Shown here piece after piece: positions 20,530-30,430 of a stretch of 64,000 bases of DNA (positions are counted from its first letter, which is position 1; each line of letters opens with the position of its first letter). The translations under genes and the position numbers were made by a program. The stretch is taken from NCBI GenBank assembly GCA_943736015.1, contig OX031058.1, forward strand, positions 5,347,001 through 5,411,000, written 5' to 3'. The notes beneath the pieces were generated by a model. It was not told where the DNA came from. It did not search any database and saw nothing but the letters and a program-made list of their open reading frames with translations. The stretch is from Tridacna crocea. Lineage: Eukaryota > Mollusca > Bivalvia > Cardiida > Cardiidae.

Positions 20530-20712
20530 TAAATCATTAGGTAAACTGGTCCTTTGATATGCAGAATATTGACCAATATCAGAAGTGTCAAGGTCAGCCT
20601 GCACAGACGGCAATAGCGGACTAGGGTCTGTACTTTATTTTGCAAATGCCATAAACCCCCCCTTTCCACAAAGCTTGACTCATAGAGAAAACATGGCACA
20701 TTCCTGCTTAAC
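20530..20712. repeat. M3 MITE, decayed hairpin
   Basis: aaggtcagcctgcacagac, actagggtctgtacttt and acaaagcttgactcatag are M3 landmarks. Confidence 0.6.
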
Positions 20713-20925
20713 CCTTTCTCAAACATTCCCTGGTTTTCACGGTCCTGTGAAGGAAGCCTTCTGAAAACATTGTGGGAAAAAGGAGAAAATGCTGGTAACC
20801 AGCATTTTCTCCTTTTCCCACAATGTTTTCTATCCTGCTGGAAACAAATCAAAATGTTTAAGTTGTGTTTATTTTGTTGTGTGCAGGTGCTTTCTATCTG
20901 GACCTGCCTAAATTTTGTCATCATA
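20708..20925 (+). repeat. M1 MITE
   Basis: ttaaccctttctcaaacatt left end, hairpin 20763-20830 perfect; right terminus eroded after aattttgtcatc. Confidence 0.8.
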
Positions 20926-21204
20926 AATATACATTTCAGACATCCAAACATAATTAATTTCTCTCATTGCTCAGCATGCTTAAATCACTGTACTATATGG
21001 TATGAAGGGGGATTGGTAGAATATCAGTAATAGCAACATGTAATTTTTTTTTTCCAGGACTTTGAGAAATGGTCACCTCTTTTCTCCATACACACCATTT
21101 ACTTTCTTCAAATGTTTTTTCCCTCTCTACCAAAACAACATCACAAATAGAATTAGCTTAAATGGACAAAATCCAACCTTCCATGAAAAAACATGAGTAG
21201 TTTA

Positions 21205-21388
21205 TTCTGGGAGTTCACGGACCCTTAGAAAGAAGGCTTCTTGAAAATATTGTGGTAAAAGACGAAAATGCTAGTGACCAGCAAACCTTGCAAACAATTT
21301 CTGTGTTTGGACCAGATTTGGTATTTAACATCTGCAACTGCTTTGAATTTGGACAAGTCCAAAATTTTATTTTCTAGGCAAGAAATAA
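21205..21388 (+). repeat. M1 MITE, decayed, next to the amine oxidase stop
   Basis: cggacccttagaaagaagg, ttgaaaatattgtggtaaaa and apex fragment aatgctagtgaccagca; the right arm is deleted. Confidence 0.7.
21366..21371 (-). terminator. Candidate poly(A) signal (AATAAA) of the amine oxidase gene
   Basis: AATAAA on the minus strand about 45 nt downstream of the amine oxidase stop. It lies inside a degraded M1 MITE copy (21205-21388), so the transposon may supply the 3' end signal. This is inference only; no transcript evidence is available here. Confidence 0.3.
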
Positions 21389-21415
21389 CCGGTTATTTCT
21401 ATGGAAGTACATTAC

Positions 21416-23014
21416 TTACAGTTCATCTTTGCTTTTTATGGTTTTGTCCTTTTTCTTTTTAGATTTTGAAGGGCTTTCCTTTTCATCTTTCACACTTTTA
21501 CTTTTCTGTTTTTTTCCACTGTCTTTTTTCTGCTTTGTTTTACAAACATCATTCAAAAGCTGCTCTGCAGCCCTAACTCCAGAGTTATAGGCTCCATGTA
21601 AAGAATCAACATGGTTTATTGACTCAGTATAAGCACCTGCAAAATAGATATATGGACAGACTGGTTTCTGTAGAGTTTGCCATAAGTCAGGCTGGTTTCC
21701 TACTTTTGGATATGACACTGAGCCTAGAGTGAGTGGATCAGTAGACCAGTCTGATCGTAAAAACATCTTCATTTTATGTGAGGACACTTTGTCTGCTCCA
21801 AACATTTGTGACAGAATAGTTTTCACTTTTTCTCTGAGTTTTTCTAAAGGTGCTTCATCCCAGAGTTTGGCTTGTTCTCCAAAGATGTTTCCAACAAGTA
21901 CAGGGTTACCACTCACTCTGTATGTACTGGTCCACATCTGTAAAAATCCTGGAGTAGCGACTGACGAGGAGACTAGAAAAGATCCAACATCCTTTGGCCA
22001 GAATACCTCATCAAATCTCACAATCACTTTGCTACTGTACCCAAGTCCAATATCTCTGATTGCTTTAGACCATGCAAGAGGTAATGCTGGCTCAAAAATA
22101 ATAGATTTCTCCTTTAATACTCCAATGGGAACTGCTACAACAACTGCATCCACAATGGCCTGCTTTCTGTCAGTGGTTCTCACTAAAATTTTTCCCCTTT
22201 TCGCATCTACTTTAATATTTCTGGCAACCTTGTTAAGTTGAACTTTTATTGGAGATTCCATTCCTTCTCCACTTACAATCCTATCAATGAGAGCATCTTG
22301 TCCATCTACAACAATTCTATCCCAACCAAATTCATTTTCAACATCATATAAAACCGTGGAAAAGTTATGACAAAGAGGTGTAGGTAAAGACTTTATAATC
22401 TCCAATATAATTTTTCTTTCAAGTTCTGTCTTCCCTATTGTTTCTCTGTCCAAATCATACTGTTCTAAAATCTCCTTCAGTAAAGGGCTATCTGTTCCAC
22501 TATTTCTGACTCTATTAATAGCATTTATCACTACTTTAAATGTGTCCAGATACAGTTTTGTTGCATTCTCACCAGATACAGTTCTATATTCTTCTGTTTG
22601 TTCCGGTAAAATAATTTGTACACTACCAGCACTTTCTGTTTTCAGCTCAAACTCTTTTACAAGTCCATGAAGTGGATTATTTCTTGACCTTGTGTTTAAA
22701 AACATGGATCCAAGTTCAACGTCCACTCCTCTCGAACCTTTTCCAGCTTTCCTGTTTGTCCATATTCTCCCTCCGTATCTGTCATCCCTTCCTTCATATA
22801 CCTTCACATCAAACTTTCCTGACTGAATAAGTTTTCTAGCTGCCGCCATTCCTGCAATACCGCCTCCAACAACTATCACCTCCTTCATCTCTGGCTCCTT
22901 ACCAAGTATAACATGGCCACAGAGAAAAATAATCAGCATAAAGTTATTCATCTCCATAATTCCTGTTGCTTGATAAAGAAAAAAAATCTGTCTCATAAAG
23001 ATAAGCACAAACAT
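21416..23014 (-). CDS. Flavin-containing amine oxidase (polyamine-oxidase-like) with signal peptide and C-terminal KDEL
   Basis: Predicted FAD-dependent amine oxidase of the PAO/SMOX/MAO superfamily, which oxidises polyamines or related amines and releases H2O2. One open frame of 532 codons. The dinucleotide-binding motif VGGGIAG is at residues 49-55, RYGGR at 79-83, the lysine equivalent to the conserved FAD-N5 lysine in SSKVIVRF (K329), the WSTDPLTLGSVSY block near 423-435, and the C-terminal FAD motif FAGAYTES near 458-465. Residues 491-528 are a lysine/serine-rich tail and the last four are KDEL, an ER-retrieval signal. The preferred start is the Met at residue 20 (22957), giving a classic signal peptide (MEMNNFMLIIFLCGHVILG). 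The upstream 19 codons look like a pyrimidine tract ending in a splice acceptor (caacag), so a non-coding first exon is likely. The stop overlaps a GTAAGT donor-like sequence, so a further 3' exon cannot be excluded. Substrate is not predictable from sequence. Confidence 0.88.
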   Translation of the reverse strand: MFVLIFMRQIFFLYQATGIMEMNNFMLIIFLCGHVILGKEPEMKEVIVVGGGIAGMAAARKLIQSGKFDVKVYEGRDDRYGGRIWTNRKAGKGSRGVDVELGSMFLNTRSRNNPLHGLVKEFELKTESAGSVQIILPEQTEEYRTVSGENATKLYLDTFKVVINAINRVRNSGTDSPLLKEILEQYDLDRETIGKTELERKIILEIIKSLPTPLCHNFSTVLYDVENEFGWDRIVVDGQDALIDRIVSGEGMESPIKVQLNKVARNIKVDAKRGKILVRTTDRKQAIVDAVVVAVPIGVLKEKSIIFEPALPLAWSKAIRDIGLGYSSKVIVRFDEVFWPKDVGSFLVSSSVATPGFLQMWTSTYRVSGNPVLVGNIFGEQAKLWDEAPLEKLREKVKTILSQMFGADKVSSHKMKMFLRSDWSTDPLTLGSVSYPKVGNQPDLWQTLQKPVCPYIYFAGAYTESINHVDSLHGAYNSGVRAAEQLLNDVCKTKQKKDSGKKQKSKSVKDEKESPSKSKKKKDKTIKSKDEL

Positions 23015-23019
23015 AATTT

Positions 23020-23510
23020 AGCAAATTTAATTTAAAGAATAAAGATCTACAGAAAGTACATTACTTGTATACTTAAAACAGACTTTTATTATAATAAATA
23101 TAAGCAAACCCTGTGATAGACAGTCTTTTTGATTAAGATCTCCCCGATAGACAAAGTTGAATTTAGTCTTTTTCCAATAGTATGCTTATTACAGATCTAA
23201 TCCCATTGAGATCTTCAATAAATAAAACACAAAGTTCGAAATGTGTGTAACAGATATATAAATATAGTCAATAATAGCAGCTGTATGATGCAAAATCTGC
23301 AAGTCTAACAATCTACAGCAACTCTATCAACAACAGAAAAATAAAAAAATAGTTACTACTATCACACAAACTTTCTCACAATGTAATATAACCTTGGTGA
23401 TATATGGAGCAAAAAAAAGAAGAAAATAGCAGAGCTACAGGCAATTACAATGGCATGAGTCAATCACACACCATTTATGCTGTATCAAAAACAAATTGAC
23501 TATCACATAT
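23020..23510 (-). other. Spacer between SAYSD1 and the amine oxidase
   Basis: AT-rich, no MITE seen. It should hold the SAYSD1 3' UTR and the amine oxidase promoter or 5' UTR. A TTTATT (minus-strand AATAAA) near 23086 could be the SAYSD1 poly(A) signal. Confidence 0.4.
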
Positions 23511-26500
23511 CTAGTTTTTTTTCACTGATCCAGCGCCAAATCTGAGTTCTTTCTCAAACTGTTCTGTTGTGAAAGTGCCATCAATTCTTTCTTGATTTGG
23601 ATTAAATACAGAATAAGCACTGAGAGTATTCCTTTGTCTGGGCCCAGTGCGAGTATTTCTGTACATTAAGTAAGAGCTTGACAATATAAAGTATACAGCT
23701 CCAAAACCTATCTCAATGAAGAATTTCCACAATAAAAACCAGAGTAACACCTTAAGAGCCAAAGGTATATTCTGTTTCCAGTCACTGTGTAACCACTGTC
23801 CTTCTTCTGGTACCTCCACACAGGGCTGTGCTTCACTGGCATGATGTGCTTGAACTTCTTCCTAAAATAAATAAATATGTATTAAAGTGGTGACAAAGGT
23901 TAATAAAAGTAGGAGTAATCAAATACTAAAAAAAACAAGCAATTTCGTTGAAATGATATCCCCCGCCGAAAAAGACCTTTTTTGATAAAAACGTGGAAGA
24001 GGTATTCTGTTTTGCATGTACATGTGGCCTTTTTGTTATTGGTCCATGAAGAAATTATACATTAAGCTCCCTTGTTCCATGGCACAGGATTTCATTAGAT
24101 AAAACAAGAGCCGTCAGAGACAGGTTATGCTCCCCGAACGAGTGCTTGTCATAAAATATATGAAATTGATAAAAATTCACGTCGTTTATCCTGAAAGAAC
24201 CTGTTCATGCCCCCCAAAATTTGGAGTGATAAGGCAATTACTATCTTAGAGATAGCCTACACAAACTTGTAGAGGACAATAAGCCCCCTTTAAGCCCCCT
24301 TTTCCCATAAGACAATATTGGATCATTGAAATAAAAAGAACGGGTGTGTGATTTGTGGCATTTTTAAATAATAATTCAAAATTCGAAATTTCATAAAATT
24401 TTGAGCAGTCATGTAGTAAATATTACATAAAACAATTTTTTACATGAAGCCCCCTTTTCCCGAGACGCAGCCTGAAACTGAGAAACAGGAAGAGAGGTAC
24501 CTGGGCAATGTTCCAACAAGTTCAGATTTGAAATTTAACAAAGTTTTGAGCACTGATAAAGGAGATATTAGTGAAAAACAATTTTTTCCATGAAGTCGCC
24601 TTTTTTCGTGATGCAGCCTCAATTTGAGAAAGCAGGAAAGACATATTTGCACATTAATAATTAATAGATTGAAAAAAACAAAGGGCACATGTTGAAACTT
24701 GTAGAAAAAGATGGAACCATGAAATTTTGACAAAAACTGAACAAGATATAAGTAAAAATTGCAATTTTGCATTAGGGCCCCTTTTTCCTTGTCATTATAC
24801 AAGAAACCCCCTTTTTCCATGACAGAGGGTCAAATTGAAAAACACATAGATAAAGAAACAAGAGCACATGGTGAAACTTTGAAAAAACAATATAACCATG
24901 AAGTTTAATGAAATTTTGACCAAAACTGAATGAAATATTAGTAAAAATTGGAATTTTGCAAGAAACCCCCTTTTTCCATGACAGAACGTCAACTTAAAAA
25001 ACGCCCAGATTAAAAATAGCAAGGGCACATGCTAAAACTTTCCATAAACAATATAACCATGAAGTTTCATGATATTCTGACAAAAACTGAATGAGATATT
25101 GGTAAAAATTGCAATTTTGCATTAAGCCCCTTTTTTCCATGACACGGGGTCAAATTGAAAATCCAGGAAAGATACGTCGGCGCCTTACCCCAAGGAGTTC
25201 ATATATGAAGTTTTATCCAATTTGGTCCAGGGGTTGTGGAGAAATCGAGTTTTGAAGAGAAGACTCCAAACATTAAAAGTGTACTTAAGTGTAACTTAAG
25301 TGAAACTTAAAATCGCTCTCAGTCGGCCATTTTGCATCGAATCAAAAAAAACAAAAAAAGTGTCTCGGGAGAATTGGTCATTGTATATGTATATAAAGTT
25401 TCACGAAATTCCGTTCAATGGTATTGGAGATATTTGCCGGGACGGACACACAGACAGACGGACGGACGGACGGACGGACAGACATCGCTAAAACTATATC
25501 CCTCCGCCTACGGCGGGGGATAATAATATTTTCTCTCCAAAACCTGTGCTGTGAACACTTTGGAAGACAGTTCTGCAAAGACCATACACGTATCATGGGG
25601 TTTATAAAGGTCCCACATTCTATTGATATCCAAAACCTCACAATTATGATACAACCTAAGTACTAAATAATAATGTTTTTAGTATCCTGGATCAGAACTT
25701 CTTTAAAATTTTACCAAACAAGCTCCTTTCATACAGGTTTTTGAAAACATTATTATAAATGGTTTGCCATATTTTTAACACATGTTTCATGAAATTTTTT
25801 TTATCTCAGGTATGTTTAGTCACTTTAAGTGATTTTAAGGATTATGCTGATTTTATGTGTCAATTATATGACAATCATGGAGAAAACGCACAACCGTTCT
25901 AACCAGGCAAAACTGCCATTAACAGTCATACATAATTGTCTTATCAAACAGGTATAAAATATGAATACTATCTACAGTATTACAACAAGAATCACAGGAT
26001 GATGTTCATATAATATCAACATATTTATGAAACAGGATGAGTTGCTGTCATTGAAATATACAGTACATCTTCCTGTTGTTCCTTACATTTGAATTATTAT
26101 CATTATTATACTGCAAAGAAAATTCTCGTGATCTGATTGGTTAACATGCCTGGAACATATATCATGCTCCCTGGCAAAAAACACGTAAAACCAGTTTCCC
26201 TTTTGAGTGCCCCGTAGACATCACTACAAGTGCAACACAACATCCAAAATGGTTGCGTCGATCGATCACCAGACTGCACATTTATGCACCAAACGGCATG
26301 TTTTAGTAACGTCAGTTTCCAGTAACGTTAGTTTTCATTGAATTGGGGCACACAGACGGGAATTTCTATTTCGTCAGCCAACTCGATTCGTGAAATTATA
26401 AAAACAGGAAAATTTTGCTTATCACGCTTTGAAAGGGTAAAACTTTGCAGTGTAATAAATTCATTGTATGGTCAGGTGGCAGGGGACTTGGAAACTTGTT

Positions 26501-27231
26501 AATGGCTGTGGTGAATCATGTTTCCACTTTCGGCTCGGGGCGACATGATTCACCTCAGCCGTGAACAAGTTTCCAAGTCCCCTGCTACCTGACAGTACAA
26601 CTAATACTATCTACAAATCATGCTTTTGACTTTGAATGATGTTGTCCAGTTAGATTTCAATTATAGTAGGTTAAGTTAATTATACACTTTGACACAAATG
26701 TCCTTTCTTTCCAGAAAGCTTTATAAAAATCTTCTTTTCTGTTGTTGGTAGAGTGGTTATGTTTTCTTTTTTTTATTCCCAATTAACTCTATTGGTGAGA
26801 TTTTACTTAAATTAAAATCTAGCTTTTTGAAATGGATGTTTACTTTCCCTTTCACGGTATTTAAATTAACGTATCAGTTTAAATACAGTACCTTAACACA
26901 CGATTCTTTTTGATTGACTGTTATGACCTGTCATTCAAAATCGGCAGAAATGTCATTTACGCCAATAAACGAAGAAATTGGCGGAAAGGCAAGTCTGAAC
27001 CACCACATTTGTCCGAAATATAAGAGCTGTCCGAATAATATTCAACTACATGCAAGTATAAAAAAAAAAAAAAAAATGTATTAATGCTCATAATACCTCT
27101 TGTTTCCTGCATTCCTTTGAAGGAATATTATCTTTATTTGATGACAAGTTGAAAATCTTTTTGAATATTGATTGTTTCGCACTATTTTCTCGTTCTTTCT
27201 TCAACCGATACGCGGCCAGTCTGTCTTCCAT
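23511..27231 (-). CDS. SAYSD1: SAYSD1, SAYSvFN domain-containing protein 1 (two exons)
   Basis: SAYSD1 is a small ER-membrane protein that associates with the translocon and UFMylated ribosomes in translocation quality control. Exon 1 is 27231-27097 (45 codons, begins MEDRLAAYRLKKERE, typical of the family N-terminus) and ends at a GT donor. Exon 2 is 23861-23511, entered after a ttttag acceptor in phase 0, encoding 116 residues and a TAG stop; total 161 aa, against about 180 in mammals. A hydrophobic segment at residues 77-112 (IPLALKVLLWFLLWKFFIEI and onward) is the membrane anchor, and the diagnostic SAYSVFN is at 126-132, followed by the conserved GTFTTEQFEKELRFG. The 3235-bp intron is repeat-filled (P2 element, M9 palindrome). 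GTG at 23819 is an internal valine, not a start. The gene lies head to tail with the amine oxidase and head to head with LINE-A. Confidence 0.93.
23956..25530. mobile_element. P2: tandem-core element with (GGAC)n and ccgcc ends, in the SAYSD1 intron
   Basis: Ends atatcccccgccg and cggcgggggataat are inverted. The inside holds four or five decayed tandem units (aagcccccttttt, catgaca, gtcaaattgaaaa, accatgaagttt, aaaactgaatgagatatt). Before the end is gggacggacacacagacag with a (ggac)n run at 25449-25480. Architecture like pearl-type bivalve elements. Confidence 0.7.
25531..26455. other. SAYSD1 intron, no recognised feature
   Basis: AT-rich intronic DNA; nothing identified apart from short A/T tracts. 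Confidence 0.5.
26468..26598. repeat. M9: 131-bp inverted repeat
   Basis: Left arm ggtcaggtggcaggggactt...gtgaatcatgt pairs with acatgattcac...aagtcccctgctacctgac. The loop segment cggctcggggcgacatgatt recurs at 41013-41032 without its arms. Confidence 0.8.
26600..27096. other. SAYSD1 intron, proximal part
   Basis: Unique-looking AT-rich sequence with an A16 run near 27061; no feature recognised. Confidence 0.5.
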
Positions 27232-28300
27232 CGAGTCACTTGGACGCTTGTTCAGCCACAATCAAAGTACTGTTGACTTGCCGTACAAAAAATACACGAG
27301 GGATGTACAAAGGTGTTGTGGTGATTGTGATGGTGGAGGACGTGTTTTTTATGTTGAAACTTTTAAAGAAGAATTTTTAACTACGAACTGGTGCTCTCAA
27401 ATATAATTGGTGTTGGGTAACATTATTTCCAGGTGTAGCGACATATGTGACTCCTTATTCCACGCCAGCTCCAGTATATTAGCTGCGAACTGAACTTTTC
27501 GACTTATTTTATTCCCGCGTATAACGTGTCGAGTGGCAGCCATATTTGATTTTATGATTTTTTTTTAACAAGGGCTTTTACGTTTCTTAACTTGGTAAAT
27601 TGTGAACACAGGACTTTTCCCAAACACTGTTTGGAGAACAAGAGGCTCAGTCGTATGTTCTATTCTCTTTCCATACTGAAAATTAAAAGACTTCAATTTT
27701 CTATCGTTTTGCACGCAACATGATGAGTGGCAGCCATATTGGATCCTAGTAAATTTCATGTTCTGGAAACTAAATCTAAGTCTGATTTTCTTATTAAAAT
27801 AAACCCACAAACTTTCTAAAGACTGTACTGTGTGAACTAGGTGTTTTATCACATCATAGAAGTTTTAGTGAATTTTAAACGAACTTTTACAGTATTTTAA
27901 TTTGGAACTTTTAATGATAGTTGCAAGGTTGTTTAATTGCAGTATTGTTCAAATATTACAGTGAACAGCTGGTATTTATGTAAGGATAGATCTCTTTTTG
28001 GTCACAAATTCTTTGCTGAAGTCGAAGCCTTCTCTGGTTGGTAACAAAAGACTGCAATAGTTATAATTGAAAGTGCGATTTCCTGTTCTGCATGCATCAA
28101 GCTCTAGTAAATTGTAGATTCCAAACAGCCTTGCTAATAAAATAAACAGACTGATCTTGCTCCCACTGGACTGGCTTGAAATCTGGTAGCAGACTGACTG
28201 AATGCGGATGACCAGTTGGTGTTATACTACTCTAGCATTGTCTCAACAATAAAAGGAGTAAAAAAAAACAAAAAACAAAAAAAAAAAAACTTTGAAAAAG

Positions 28301-30430
28301 ATGGCTCTCACAAGAGCAAACCCTATATCTCCTATGGTTAATCTAAGGACTGAAAGACGAGATTATGTTCTTAATAGACAGAAATCTCTCCACAAAAAAA
28401 AGTTAGCCTGTAATAGACCGTTTATGAAAATTATACCTAAAGATGGGGGAAAACAGATTAAAATTGAATGTAGTGCAGGTTGTTTTGAGCTATTGAAGGC
28501 ACAGCTCTTAGACACGGACAACCTAAAACCCTTATTTGATAAGTACAACTTAGCTGCGGAACTTAAACAAGTTACAGACCAGAACGGCATCTTCCCTGAG
28601 TATACTCTTCGAGCATTTAATAGACTTGCTATGGGAAGAACAGGAAAGAAATTGAAGTTCTCCGTCAATATATATAACACACAGTGTTCACTTCTGATAA
28701 ATGGAAGAAATGCAAGTATTTTTCAGGATGATATCTTACCTGACATATTAGAACTCATCCAGCTAAATCCGAAATTAACTCACATTGACAGTGATATTGC
28801 TCAGCTTATAGAAACCTGTATACAGCATAGCGTCGCAAACCCAACAACAAATACTAGTGTGGTTGCGGATACATCAGGTCTCGGTAATCAAGTATCAATA
28901 AAAATGCTGCCGAATATTATGAAATCCAATGAATCAGATGATGAATCTGATGAAAATAGTATCTGCTCTGAATGTAATACATATGTTTCAGAAGGAATTA
29001 GATGTGACGATTGTCATCAATGGTATCATTACAGCTGCGAAAGAGTAGACCCTGACCTCATGGATTTTCATGACAAAGAGCAACCTTATCAGTGTATATC
29101 ATGCAGACATTTAATGCCTTTAAAAATCAAGCTATTCACATCTACAGATGAACATATAAACTCTATCCTTAATCCTGAAAATGAAGAAAACTTGAATAGA
29201 GGTGTAGATATAGACATCTGCCAATCCACAAATCAGGATAATGACAATGATATGAATAAGACTCCAGATATTCCCACGATAACAGACAAACTTGATAAAG
29301 ACATCACTGATAGAAAATCAATTGTGGTAATTGATGATGAGGAGACCTCCAGACCTGAAGCAATAACTGACAGTGAAGTAACTTTGAATACAAAAAATCC
29401 TAGAATACAAAATAGACAAAAAAAATCCGGTAAGAAGATTGACCCTGAGATGCAAGAACTTAGACAACAAATTCAACATTCGAGTCTGATAATAAAAATG
29501 CTAGAACAAAAAGTCAAAGAACTGGAGCACTCAAATTCACTACTGAGACAAAATACATTATATCAGCCATCCTCTGATAATCAAGATATTGGTTTTGGAC
29601 TCCATAGGGAAACCCCAAAAGGAAGACTGGACCCCTCTGTTGAAAGTAGATTATCACAATTGGAAATGAATACTAGAATAAATTATATAGAACAGAACCA
29701 ACAAATGTTACAAATTCAATTGCAGCAACAACAGATAGCTTTATCTTTTAACCATTTTCAACAACAACAACAGCAACAACAGATATTTAGTGGTCTCGTA
29801 AACAATCAGAGAATTATACCGACTTGTATGCCAACTTTCAGTATGCCTATGAATGTCACACAAACATATCCCCCACCTTCAAGGTACAATATCCCACAAA
29901 TGGGCAATGTGCAGCCTAATACTGTAAACAGTGAAGCAAACAATGCTCCTCAAGAACAGAACACTTATAACTATATAAACCTTACAGGAGGGAATCAGCA
30001 GATGCCTGCTGAAAGTACGATTGCTCACCAATCAACTGAAGGAAAAAATAATCAGCTACATACCACAATCGCAGGGCATGCACCGAAGCATACCTCACAG
30101 GCGTATAGAAAGCAAGAGCATAAATTAGTTGAAGAAAACAACATGATTGGATCTAACAAGGTACATCAGGAAATTGAGACCTATTATACTGGCCAACCTC
30201 TGATTACTACAATGAATAAAAACATGTCAAGTAAACCAAGAATGCATTCTACCCCAAAGAAAGTTTCATTCAAGGATCAAACAAATGGCATCTTTCGTAG
30301 TAGTACAGATAGATATATCAAAACTAAAGATCAGCAGAATGTCCCCTCCTCTATAAATTGTGGAAACCATTTTTTGTTCAAGGGCAGAGCAACAAACAGA
30401 CTCGACCAAAAGGGAACAGGCTGTCCATAA
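28301..30430 (+). CDS. LINE-A ORF1 protein with PHD zinc finger, coiled coil and Gln-rich tract
   Basis: Retrotransposon ORF1 protein, presumably RNA-binding or chaperone-like in the LINE ribonucleoprotein. The ATG at 28301 (MALTRANPIS) follows an A-rich leader; the frame is open for 709 codons to TAA. A conserved N-terminal module around residues 95-150 includes FSVNIYNTQCSLLINGRNAS. A C4HC3 PHD finger lies at about residues 221-268: CSEC, CDDC, H-x2-C-type HYSC and QCISC. A heptad-rich helix with KMLEQKVKELEHSNSLL follows near residue 400, then a Gln-rich stretch (about 460-510) and a polar tail. PHD fingers in ORF1 are known in some CR1-like LINEs; binding of methylated histone H3 is a family inference, not shown. 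ORF1 overlaps ORF2 by about 70 nt in a different frame. Confidence 0.85.
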   Translation: MALTRANPISPMVNLRTERRDYVLNRQKSLHKKKLACNRPFMKIIPKDGGKQIKIECSAGCFELLKAQLLDTDNLKPLFDKYNLAAELKQVTDQNGIFPEYTLRAFNRLAMGRTGKKLKFSVNIYNTQCSLLINGRNASIFQDDILPDILELIQLNPKLTHIDSDIAQLIETCIQHSVANPTTNTSVVADTSGLGNQVSIKMLPNIMKSNESDDESDENSICSECNTYVSEGIRCDDCHQWYHYSCERVDPDLMDFHDKEQPYQCISCRHLMPLKIKLFTSTDEHINSILNPENEENLNRGVDIDICQSTNQDNDNDMNKTPDIPTITDKLDKDITDRKSIVVIDDEETSRPEAITDSEVTLNTKNPRIQNRQKKSGKKIDPEMQELRQQIQHSSLIIKMLEQKVKELEHSNSLLRQNTLYQPSSDNQDIGFGLHRETPKGRLDPSVESRLSQLEMNTRINYIEQNQQMLQIQLQQQQIALSFNHFQQQQQQQQIFSGLVNNQRIIPTCMPTFSMPMNVTQTYPPPSRYNIPQMGNVQPNTVNSEANNAPQEQNTYNYINLTGGNQQMPAESTIAHQSTEGKNNQLHTTIAGHAPKHTSQAYRKQEHKLVEENNMIGSNKVHQEIETYYTGQPLITTMNKNMSSKPRMHSTPKKVSFKDQTNGIFRSSTDRYIKTKDQQNVPSSINCGNHFLFKGRATNRLDQKGTGCP

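Noticed and set aside
20529..20951. 140-codon minus-strand frame
   Set aside because: Composed of an M1 copy and an M3 copy in read-through; no conserved domain.
21729..22241. 170-codon plus-strand frame inside the amine oxidase
   Set aside because: Antisense shadow of the amine oxidase coding sequence; no domain.
23819..23819. GTG at 23819 as the start of SAYSD1
   Set aside because: The frame continues upstream to an acceptor at 23861 and joins exon 1 at 27097 in phase; the ATG at 27231 with a family-typical N-terminus is the start.
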